Shown here: piece after piece, positions 1 to 6,194 of the stretch | How the letters are laid out: every line of letters begins with the position of its first letter | How positions within the stretch are numbered: position 1 is the first letter of the stretch | Assembly (NCBI GenBank): GCA_017938785.1 | Contig: JAGBAU010000222.1 | Location: forward strand, 1 to 14,238 | Reading direction: 5' to 3' | DNA length: 14,238 nucleotides | Source of the DNA: Clostridia bacterium | Lineage (GTDB): Bacteria; Bacillota_A; Clostridia; Christensenellales; Aristaeellaceae | Made by a program: the position numbers and the translations under genes | Notes under the pieces: model-generated | The model's input: only the letters and a program-made list of their open reading frames with translations | Told to the model about the DNA's origin: nothing | The model's database searches: none

Positions 1-587
1 ATCAGGATTTCGGTATCGGCGGGCAACGCAACGGTGCCATCCCAGGGAAGGTAGACGGCGTCCGCCTTGGTGTTGCCGGTGATGGTGGCCACCAGCTCCT
101 CGCCGCGTTCACGATTGCGGTTGATGATGTTCAGCTTCTTGGCACCGGCCAGCGCGCACTCCACGCCGATGGCCTTGGCTGCGCCGCCTGCGCCCAGAAT
201 GGTGATGGTCTTGCCGGCGAGGGAGAGGCCCTCATCGGTCAAACTGCGCACAAAGCCCTTGCCGTCGGTGTTTTCGCCGATCAGGCGGCCGTCCTTGTTG
301 AGCACGGTGTTTACCGCGCCGATGATGCGTGCGGCTTCGCTCAGCTCATCCAGGTGTTCAATCACCTTGATCTTGTGGGGCATGGTGAGGTTTACGCCCT
401 TCATGCCGATGGCCTTCATGCCGGCGATGGCATCGGTCAGGTCCTCCACGGCCACCTTGCAGGTGAGGTAGCGCCAGTTCAGGCCTGCGGCAGCAAAACC
501 TGCCTCCTCCAGAACGCAGGTGGGATTGCCGTCAACGGGATCGCCAAAAACGCCGGTCAGTTCCGCGCGATAATTTTTGTCAGCCAT
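1..587 (-). CDS. Shikimate dehydrogenase-like protein (AroE family), 3' end cut off by window edge
   Basis: The first 195 codons are present; the rest lies beyond base 1. AroE enzymes reduce 3-dehydroshikimate to shikimate with NADPH in aromatic amino acid synthesis, in the cytoplasm. Family hallmarks visible are the catalytic lysine in VNLTMPHK (Lys72), the substrate aspartate in ENTDGKGF (Asp108), the Rossmann glycine loop LGAGGAAKA (about 131-139) and the NADP-type basic patch NRNRER (156-161). The N-terminal substrate loop is unusual: FGDPVDGNPT (14-23) stands where classical AroE has FG-P---S-S, so the two substrate-binding serines align with Asn21 and Thr23. The product could therefore be a shikimate or quinate dehydrogenase, or an AroE-like enzyme with another polyol substrate, and I give no symbol. 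The start ATG follows AGGAAG at 595-600, and a strong promoter lies just upstream. Family membership is certain; substrate is not. Confidence 0.88.
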   Translation of the reverse strand, partial: MADKNYRAELTGVFGDPVDGNPTCVLEEAGFAAAGLNWRYLTCKVAVEDLTDAIAGMKAIGMKGVNLTMPHKIKVIEHLDELSEAARIIGAVNTVLNKDGRLIGENTDGKGFVRSLTDEGLSLAGKTITILGAGGAAKAIGVECALAGAKKLNIINRNRERGEELVATITGNTKADAVYLPWDGTVALPADTEIL

Positions 588-624
588 GATTCTACTTCCT
601 TTCACAGGTTGATCTCCTGTTTCG

Positions 625-653
625 ATTATAGCAAAAAGGGAAGGGGAGCGCAA
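625..653 (-). promoter_or_regulatory. Sigma-A-type promoter of the AroE-like gene
   Basis: On the minus strand, TTGCGC (648-653) and a perfect TATAAT (625-630) are separated by 17 bases. The predicted start of transcription is near 617, giving a leader of about 30 nt. The -35 begins right after the terminator hairpin of the upstream NlpC/P60 gene, so the AroE-like gene forms its own transcription unit. Confidence 0.75.
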
Positions 654-692
654 CATAAGAAAAGTGCAAGAACCGTCTGGTTCTTGCACTTT
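651..692 (-). terminator. Intrinsic terminator of the NlpC/P60 gene
   Basis: A perfect 14-bp inverted repeat (661-674 with 679-692, 4-nt loop) starts 11 bases after the stop codon. Read on the minus strand, its descending arm ends in TTT and continues TCTTAT, a moderate U-tract. The T-rich tail runs into the -35 of the next promoter. Confidence 0.8.
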
Positions 693-703
693 TGTGTTTT
701 AAA

Positions 704-2908
704 TCAGGTATCCAGGATTCTGCGGCCCCAGCTGAATACACGGTTGTAGTAGCCGCTGGCCAGGTTGCTGACAACAACCTTCGCTGCGCCGGAGGAGGCG
801 TGGATGAAGTAGTTGTTGCCCAGATAGATGCCCACGTGGTCGCACAGGTCGCCGTCAGACATGGTGTTGAAGAAGACCAGGTCACCGCGGCGCATGCTGG
901 AGATGGCGGAAATCTTCTGGTGGTTGCTGTTGTAGCCTTCAGAATAGGCGGAGTGGCGCAGGGATACGCCGACCTGCTTGAAGCAGTACATGGTCAGGCC
1001 CGAGCAGTCGAAGGTCTTGGTACCCGCAGAGCCGAATACGTATTTTTTGCCCAGCTGCTGCTGTGCGATGTAGATTACGTATTCCAGCTTCTGGGCATTG
1101 GACATGCCCGCAACCAGCTTGTCGGTGGTGGAGGCCAGGTTACCCATGCTGGTGGTATTGCCGCTGGAGCCGCTGGAGGTGACGGTCGCATCCGCGGCGG
1201 TCATGCCGGAGGGCAGGGTGGGAGCGGCAGCCTTGTAGAGTGCACGGATGGTGGCGTTGTCCGCAGTGCCGGTGGCAGTGGCGCCGCAGGCCTTCTGGAA
1301 CAGGGAGATGGCGTTTGCGGTCTTATTGCCGTAATCGCCGTCGATGCTGGAGGCGCTGGACAGGTAGCCCAGGGAATTCAGACGGGTCTGAATGCGGCGC
1401 ACGTTGTCATTCTTGGCGCCCTTGGAGAGGGATACACTCAGGATGGGGGAAACCGGTGCGTTTCCGGAGTAGAGCACGCGCAGGGTGCCCACATCGGCGA
1501 CGCCGGTGACGGTCATGCTGCATGCGGTCTGCAGACGCTTCACAGCTTCGGTAGTGAGGGAGGTATAGGCGTTTCCGGCCGCGCCGTCCAGATGACCCAG
1601 GGCCAGCAGAGCCTTTTCCAGGTCGGCGACGGCAGCGCCGCTGTCTTCGGCCTTGAGCTCAGCATAGCTGTCGGAGCTGAGATACTTGCGGGGCACGAAG
1701 CCGAACTTGCCATCCTTGCCCACCAGAACCCATTTGGAATCGTAGCCGTAGAAATTGACGGTTTCACCCATCTTCAGCACGGAGGAATGGGTGGTTGCCT
1801 TCATGGAGCTGTAAACCGGCGCGGCAGCTTCGATTACGGTGGCAGTGCCCAAGGGGCTCTTGTTGCCGATGACGGTGTCGTCGTTCTTGTTCTGGTTGTC
1901 TTCAGCGGTGAGGTCGCTGGTCTTGGTCAGGGCGTCCACGGCGCAGTAGCCCAGGTTGCCGTTGAGTTCTATGTAAGCCCAGACATCCTTGACGCTCAGC
2001 ACGTTCACCTGCACGCCCTTTTGCAGGGTGCCCAGGGACTTGGAGGAGGTATTGGCGTCGGCGTAAACCCTGACGCTGGATGCGGTTACGGTGGCCTTGA
2101 TGGCGCCAGAGAGATCCACTGAGGGGTCGTTGGTTTCAGGCTGCTGAACAGCGGATTTCCTGGTCAGGCCCTTCAGGGAGCAGAAGCCGTACTTGCCATT
2201 CAGGCCGATGTAGGCGATGCTGCTGTTGTAGGCATAAACGGTCACTTCCTGTCCACGGGTAAGGGTGCCCAGCTTTGCGGAAGAAGCGCTGGCGCTTTTG
2301 TAGACCGGAAGGGATGCAGCAGTAACCACGGCGGCCACGGTTTCGATGGTCACGCCCTTGGAAGAGGAATTGCTGCTTGCCTGTTCGCTTTCGGGCAGGA
2401 AGGGATCGCCCACGGATTCTTCCTCTTCGGGTTCCTCATCTTCAATGGTCAGGGGAGTCAGGTGATCCACATAGGTATAGCCCAGGTTGCCGCCCTTTTC
2501 CACCATAGCCCAGTTGCCGGCGGTATAGAGAACGTTGAGCGTCGTGCCTTTTTTGAGGGCTGCGCTGCGGCTGAAGAGATCGGGCTCCTCGAATACGCGG
2601 GTATTCTGGTTTGCTTTGCCGGGAATGGCGATGTCGTTCACGGCAACAACGGCGTTTTTATCTGCGTAAACGGTATAGCCGCCATAGCGGATCTGCGCCA
2701 CATAGCCCTTCACTGCCTTTACAGTGAGCATGGTGAAGGGGGGCAATTCGCCGATCTGCTTATTCATGGCCGCATCTGCATACACCGTCAGGCCGCTTTG
2801 GCCGGTGATGGCCCGATAACTCTCCGCCAGTGCCGGGGTTGCAGGCAGCAGCGTGAGCACCGCAAGAATCAGCGCCAGAATCCTCTTCATTTTGCAGCTT
2901 TTGTTCAT
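704..2908 (-). CDS. Secreted NlpC/P60 peptidoglycan endopeptidase with five SH3-like and two PG-binding modules
   Basis: A wall hydrolase expected to cut peptide stems of peptidoglycan outside the cell. The chosen start is the second of two consecutive ATGs, 8 bases from GAGGAAAG (734 aa; the first ATG at 2911 gives 735, and positions here use that numbering). A signal peptide covers about 1-29 (hydrophobic core, then ATPALA). Five SH3-like modules follow, at roughly 33-91, 103-154, 195-251, 276-330 and 358-412, with an acidic linker (DEEPEEEE) near 158-165. Two PG_binding_1-type modules lie at about 418-482 and 495-561. A Ser/Thr/Gly linker leads to the NlpC/P60 domain (about 605-735). Catalytic residues are Cys636 in FDCSG, His692 in CDHVGIYLG and His704 in FIHASSG, so the enzyme should be active. 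It is monocistronic, with its own terminator; a Pho-box-like repeat sits about 150 bases upstream. The exact wall bond cut is unknown. Confidence 0.93.
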   Translation of the reverse strand: MNKSCKMKRILALILAVLTLLPATPALAESYRAITGQSGLTVYADAAMNKQIGELPPFTMLTVKAVKGYVAQIRYGGYTVYADKNAVVAVNDIAIPGKANQNTRVFEEPDLFSRSAALKKGTTLNVLYTAGNWAMVEKGGNLGYTYVDHLTPLTIEDEEPEEEESVGDPFLPESEQASSNSSSKGVTIETVAAVVTAASLPVYKSASASSAKLGTLTRGQEVTVYAYNSSIAYIGLNGKYGFCSLKGLTRKSAVQQPETNDPSVDLSGAIKATVTASSVRVYADANTSSKSLGTLQKGVQVNVLSVKDVWAYIELNGNLGYCAVDALTKTSDLTAEDNQNKNDDTVIGNKSPLGTATVIEAAAPVYSSMKATTHSSVLKMGETVNFYGYDSKWVLVGKDGKFGFVPRKYLSSDSYAELKAEDSGAAVADLEKALLALGHLDGAAGNAYTSLTTEAVKRLQTACSMTVTGVADVGTLRVLYSGNAPVSPILSVSLSKGAKNDNVRRIQTRLNSLGYLSSASSIDGDYGNKTANAISLFQKACGATATGTADNATIRALYKAAAPTLPSGMTAADATVTSSGSSGNTTSMGNLASTTDKLVAGMSNAQKLEYVIYIAQQQLGKKYVFGSAGTKTFDCSGLTMYCFKQVGVSLRHSAYSEGYNSNHQKISAISSMRRGDLVFFNTMSDGDLCDHVGIYLGNNYFIHASSGAAKVVVSNLASGYYNRVFSWGRRILDT

Positions 2909-3060
2909 CATTTATCTTTCCTCACAATATCCGATTTGCTGTGGCTGTTTGCACACTTAAGTCAGAAGGACAGAATCCTCCCGTGATAGGAATAAATATT
3001 CGCCCAGATGTACAAAAATCCTGCAATTTGAAATGTAAAAGTGGTTTGTTTGAATTATGA

Positions 3061-3082
3061 CTGTAATATGTCTGTAACAATA
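3061..3082 (-). promoter_or_regulatory. Pho-box-like tandem 11-mer upstream of the NlpC/P60 gene
   Basis: On the minus strand two 11-mers abut, TTACAGACATA and TTACAGTCATA, 10 of 11 identical. On the plus strand the same bases read CTGTAAT-ATGT-CTGTAAC, close to the 7+4+7 layout of PhoB boxes (13 of 19 against the usual consensus by my count). PhoP/PhoB-type regulators bind such 11-base direct repeats. The only gene downstream is the NlpC/P60 gene, about 150 bases away. I could not identify a convincing -10/-35 pair between the repeat and that gene, so the binding-site reading is an inference. Confidence 0.4.
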
Positions 3083-3105
3083 TGCAATATTTTTGTTTTA
3101 ATATA

Positions 3106-3159
3106 CAGCAAAAACCAGGAGTGGAAGGGGTTGGAAAGGCCGCTTGTGTTCCTGGTTTT
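3106..3159 (-). terminator. Probable terminator of the NhaC-family gene (long loop)
   Basis: A 10-bp inverted repeat (3111-3120 with 3150-3159, AAAACCAGGA and its complement) lies 34 bases past the antiporter stop codon. On the minus strand the second arm ends in TTTTT. The 29-nt loop is longer than usual, so the call is less secure than for the other terminators here. Confidence 0.5.
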
Positions 3160-3193
3160 ACGAAAATATTAATGAATGGTAAGAGTGGGAACT

Positions 3194-4519
3194 TTACGCC
3201 GCAATCCTGCCCTTTTTTGCCCGGAATTTCAGTGTAAAATACCAGCATATGGGCAGGAGGTACAGGTAAGCGGAGAAGGGCAGGGCCGAAATATTGCAGC
3301 CCAGCATGCCCAGCGGCACGCTGCTGGCGATGCACCAGGGCACCATACCTGCCAGGGGAACCACGGAATTTTCAATGTCCAGCATGAAGGCGGTGCGCTC
3401 TTGGGGGGTATCCCCATAATTCCGGCTCATGCACTGGCGGCACATGATGATGCCGATGGTCTGGTTGCAGAACACGGCGCATACGCCCAGGCTGGTGAGT
3501 ACCATGGCCGGGAAGCGGCCGATGTGCCTGCTCATTTTGTTCAGTCCGCCTTCAATGCCTGCAAGCATGTGCGTCCCTTCAAATATTCCTGCGCATCCGC
3601 TGGAGAGCAGGAGCAGAACCACGATTTCCAGCATGGAAGCCACGCCGCCGCCGGAGAGGATGGGAGCCAGTTCGGCGCTGCGGGGCGTGTAACCGAGAAG
3701 GGTCATGCGCAGAATTTCAGCGATGGAAGTTCCCTGCAGAATGCGCGTGAGCAGGATGGAAATGACGATGTTTGCAGCCATGATGCGTTTGATCTTTATG
3801 CCCATAAAGGCGGGAACCAGCAGTGCGATGGTGGGCAGCAGGCACCAGAGGGACAGCCTGAATTCCTGTGCAAAACTGTCCAGCAGGCCGGAATCCACGC
3901 CGGCAGGATGGCTGAATATGGAAAGGATTCCATAGAGGATGATACAGACGCCCATCGGCAGCAGGGAGGATTTGATCATCAGCCGGAAATTGCGGCTGAC
4001 GTCCGTATGGGTTTCGTTGGCCACCAGGCTTGCGCTGGATGCGGCGGGAGAGCCGCGGTCGCCAAAGTACAGGCCGGACATGATGGCGCCGCCTACCAGG
4101 GGCAGGGATACGCCGCTGGCCCGGGCGATGGTCATCAAAATCACGCCGATGGTGCCCGCTACGCCGAAGGAGGTGCCCAGGGCATAGGACATGACGGATG
4201 TGAGCAGGAAGGCTGCCAGGATAAACACGCTGGGCGGGATCAGCTTTACGCCGTAATAGGTAAAGTAGGCAATGGTGCCCGTCTGCCGCCACAGCGAGGT
4301 CAGGCAGCCGATGAGCAGCATCACCAGCACCACGACCAGGCTCTCCTGCATGCCATGCAGGCACATCTTTCCGATGGAACGCAGATGAAAGCCCCGGCGC
4401 AGCGCCACGAGCGTGAAGCCCACGAGGCCCACCAGCAGGGGAACGATCATGGTGACGCCGGTGGAAAGGCTCAGAACCATTGCGGCCATGAAAACCAGGA
4501 AGGAGAGGATCAGGTCCAT
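3194..4519 (-). CDS. NhaC-family Na+/H+ (or organic acid) antiporter
   Basis: An integral membrane transporter of 441 aa made up mostly of hydrophobic helices. Two family signatures are visible: GTSFGVAGTIG (about 115-125) and the glycine/serine motif GDRGSPAASSASL running on to ETHTD (about 153-173), matching the GDK-SP region of NhaC and MleN proteins. NhaC members exchange sodium for protons; close relatives exchange malate for lactate, so the solute is uncertain and I give no symbol. A longer frame opens at a GTG (4612), but that start has no Shine-Dalgarno, lies in the terminator of the previous gene and encloses this gene's own promoter. The ATG at 4519 follows GGAGG by 6 bases and opens directly into the first membrane helix, so it is preferred. 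The gene is monocistronic. Confidence 0.85.
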   Translation of the reverse strand: MDLILSFLVFMAAMVLSLSTGVTMIVPLLVGLVGFTLVALRRGFHLRSIGKMCLHGMQESLVVVLVMLLIGCLTSLWRQTGTIAYFTYYGVKLIPPSVFILAAFLLTSVMSYALGTSFGVAGTIGVILMTIARASGVSLPLVGGAIMSGLYFGDRGSPAASSASLVANETHTDVSRNFRLMIKSSLLPMGVCIILYGILSIFSHPAGVDSGLLDSFAQEFRLSLWCLLPTIALLVPAFMGIKIKRIMAANIVISILLTRILQGTSIAEILRMTLLGYTPRSAELAPILSGGGVASMLEIVVLLLLSSGCAGIFEGTHMLAGIEGGLNKMSRHIGRFPAMVLTSLGVCAVFCNQTIGIIMCRQCMSRNYGDTPQERTAFMLDIENSVVPLAGMVPWCIASSVPLGMLGCNISALPFSAYLYLLPICWYFTLKFRAKKGRIAA

Positions 4520-4555
4520 AAAGTGCCTCCGGTGCGGATTTTGTCGAATGACATC

Positions 4556-4585
4556 ATTATAGGAGCGATGCGGGAAGTATTTCAA
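4556..4585 (-). promoter_or_regulatory. Sigma-A-type promoter of the NhaC-family gene
   Basis: TTGAAA (4580-4585) and a perfect TATAAT (4556-4561) on the minus strand, 18 bases apart. Transcription should start near 4549, about 30 bases before the ATG at 4519. Its position inside the longer reading frame is the main argument against the upstream GTG start. Confidence 0.75.
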
Positions 4586-4610
4586 GGACAGGTCTGTTAT
4601 CTTTTTCGCC

Positions 4611-4641
4611 ACAAAAAAAGAGAGGAAGTTTCCTTCCTCTC
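4611..4641 (-). terminator. Intrinsic terminator of the LCP gene
   Basis: A 9-bp stem (4620-4628 with 4633-4641) is closed by a GAAA tetraloop on the minus strand and followed by seven T residues. It begins 8 bases after the LCP stop codon and is the clearest terminator in the window. Confidence 0.92.
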
Positions 4642-4648
4642 GGCTTGT

Positions 4649-6037
4649 TTATTCGTAGATGAAGTTGTACAGCTCCAGGGAATTGGTCTTCCAGTCGCAA
4701 TCGTAGAACATCGCGTCATCATTGCGCTTTTCCAGAGTGTAGGTTTTGTTCAGGGGCAGGCGCAGCATATCAACATTGGAGATGCCGCTCTGCACAACCT
4801 TCAGGGCAACTTCAACGATATCGTTGATGTTCATGTTGGTGGCAACGTTGGTGGACATGCTGCCGGCCAGGGCGATGATTTCAGCGGCGCTCTTGCCCTT
4901 GAGCTTCTCCATCAACTTTACCAGAACGGTGCGCTGGCGGTCTGCGCGGGAGAAGTCGCTGTCGGTGTGACGGACACGGGCGTAGGCCAGGGTCTGACGG
5001 CCGTTCAGGTGGGTGTTTTCGCCGAAGGTGGTCAGGTATTCGTTGATCTGGTCGCTTTCATCAATGCCTGCGGCATGAGCGATATATGCCTGCTCAACAG
5101 CGATGCGGTTGATTTCATTCATTTCCTCTTCGCTTACGTTGACCTCAATGCCGCCCAGGGCCTGAGCGATCTTCTGGAAGCCGAAGAAGTTGACCATGAC
5201 GTAATGCTGGATGTTCATATCAAAGCATTCGTTGACGGTTTTGATGGCATATTCCGGGCCGCCGAAGTAGTTTGCGGAATTGATGCGGTAGGTACCGTTG
5301 TACTTGCCGATATCATCAAATTTGACAGCCAGGTCGCGCATGATGGAGGTGAGCTTCACCTCGCCCGTGCTGGGGTTGATGGAGCAGATGATCATGGCGT
5401 CCGTGCGGCAGCTTTCGTTCAGGGTACGCTGGTCAGTGCCCAGCAGCAGGATGTTGGTCCAATCCTTCGGAAGGGAGGTGTTGATGCTCAGGTCCTGAAC
5501 CTTAACCATCTCATCCGCAGAGAGGCCTGCAATTTCGGCGTCCTCATCAGCGAGCCATTCCTGCAGGGTGCTGTGGGCTGCGCCATCGTTGCCGGTTGCA
5601 GCATTGGGATCAGCTGCGGCCACGTTGGCCTGCGTGTTGATGGTGGCGTTGTCCATGCCGGAATTGGAGATGACCGGCTCCGGCGTGGTCATGGGCTGTA
5701 CGGGATCATTGCCCTTGCCGCCGCTGAAGATCAGGATCAGGGCTACAATCAGCGCGATGACGATTACGCCCAGGATGATGAAGAAACGGGGCTGGGTGCG
5801 CTTTCTCCTGCGGGGAGCGGGACGGCGGCCCTGGGGAGCGCGATTGCCGGAGGGTCTTGTACCCTGGGGAGCACGATTGCCCTGGGGACGGGCTGCGCCG
5901 CTGCGGGGAGCGCCGGTTCGGGGAGCGCTGCTGCGGGATGCGGGATGTGCGCCGCTCTGGGAGCGGGATGCGCTGCGTACGGGTCTTTCGCCGTTAGACC
6001 GGCGCGGATCGCGGCCGGAAGAAGAATATTCAGGCAA
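4649..6037 (-). CDS. LytR-CpsA-Psr (LCP) family wall-polymer ligase with Arg-rich cytoplasmic tail
   Basis: LCP proteins transfer lipid-linked teichoic acid or capsule polymers to peptidoglycan, acting outside the membrane. The predicted protein has 462 aa. Residues 1 to about 84 form a cytoplasmic tail very rich in Arg, Pro, Gly and Ser, with the repeated unit GNRAPQG. One membrane helix follows (about 85-104), then a low-complexity linker and the LCP domain from about 195, opening with ILLLGTDQR. Conserved polyprenyl-phosphate-binding arginines are visible in SIMRDLAV (Arg234) and in ARVRHTDSDFSRADRQR (353-369). The start is TTG, 7 bases after AAGGAAGG (6045-6052); the same frame continues upstream to an ATG at 6139, but that extension contains the promoter and has no ribosome binding site. 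The gene stands alone between its promoter and terminator. The polymer attached is unknown. Confidence 0.9.
   Translation of the reverse strand: MPEYSSSGRDPRRSNGERPVRSASRSQSGAHPASRSSAPRTGAPRSGAARPQGNRAPQGTRPSGNRAPQGRRPAPRRRKRTQPRFFIILGVIVIALIVALILIFSGGKGNDPVQPMTTPEPVISNSGMDNATINTQANVAAADPNAATGNDGAAHSTLQEWLADEDAEIAGLSADEMVKVQDLSINTSLPKDWTNILLLGTDQRTLNESCRTDAMIICSINPSTGEVKLTSIMRDLAVKFDDIGKYNGTYRINSANYFGGPEYAIKTVNECFDMNIQHYVMVNFFGFQKIAQALGGIEVNVSEEEMNEINRIAVEQAYIAHAAGIDESDQINEYLTTFGENTHLNGRQTLAYARVRHTDSDFSRADRQRTVLVKLMEKLKGKSAAEIIALAGSMSTNVATNMNINDIVEVALKVVQSGISNVDMLRLPLNKTYTLEKRNDDAMFYDCDWKTNSLELYNFIYE
5829..5881 (+). repeat. Degenerate 33-base tandem repeat in the Arg-rich tail of the LCP gene
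   Basis: Twenty bases at 5829-5848 recur at 5862-5881 with one mismatch (5840 against 5873). The offset is 33 bases, or 11 residues, so the reading frame is kept. The repeat encodes the two GNRAPQG units of the cytoplasmic tail. Further shorter CTGGGGA and GGGGAGCG copies flank it up to about 5940. Confidence 0.7.
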
Positions 6038-6083
6038 GAGGCAACCTTCCTTTCGTATCGGGGGTATAAATACATATGGTATT

Positions 6084-6112
6084 ATTATAACCTCTTTTTG
6101 AATGGCTTTCAA
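6084..6112 (-). promoter_or_regulatory. Sigma-A-type promoter of the LCP gene
   Basis: TTGAAA (6107-6112) and TATAAT (6084-6089) on the minus strand with exactly 17 bases between, a near-consensus promoter. Transcription should start near 6077, leaving about 40 nt of leader before the TTG start codon. The -35 lies in the loop of a perfect inverted repeat. Confidence 0.82.
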
Positions 6113-6120
6113 CCATTCAA
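6098..6120. promoter_or_regulatory. Inverted repeat enclosing the -35 of the LCP promoter (candidate operator)
   Basis: TTGAATGG (6098-6105) and CCATTCAA (6113-6120) form a perfect 8-bp inverted repeat around a 7-base centre that holds the whole -35 hexamer. No T-tract follows on the minus strand (the arm continues AAAAG), so it does not look like a terminator for tldE. A dimeric repressor bound here would block the promoter; that role is inferred from position only. Confidence 0.5.
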
Positions 6121-6194
6121 TCGTGTTCGCAAAGGGCAAAAATGGGCATTATTGTGAAGAATTGTGTCGCTCTGGGGAAAGAAAGCATTTCGCT

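Noticed and set aside
604..620. Small hairpin ACAGG/CCTGT in the leader of the AroE-like gene
   Set aside because: Only five base pairs with a 7-nt loop; too weak to claim a regulatory structure.
692..2122. A 476-codon open frame on the plus strand
   Set aside because: Antisense shadow of the NlpC/P60 gene; glycine/valine-rich product without motifs or ribosome binding site.
2912..3060. Possible riboswitch (c-di-AMP or c-di-GMP type) before the NlpC/P60 gene
   Set aside because: Such leaders often precede wall hydrolases, but I could not find the conserved core bases of either class.
4520..4612. N-terminal extension of the NhaC-family protein from a GTG at 4612
   Set aside because: The extension encloses a TTGAAA/TATAAT promoter, has no Shine-Dalgarno and overlaps the LCP terminator.
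3176..6157. A 993-codon open frame on the plus strand
   Set aside because: It lies antisense to the NhaC-family and LCP genes. Its product is rich in His, Gln and Gly with no recognisable domain, as expected for the complement of GC-rich codons.
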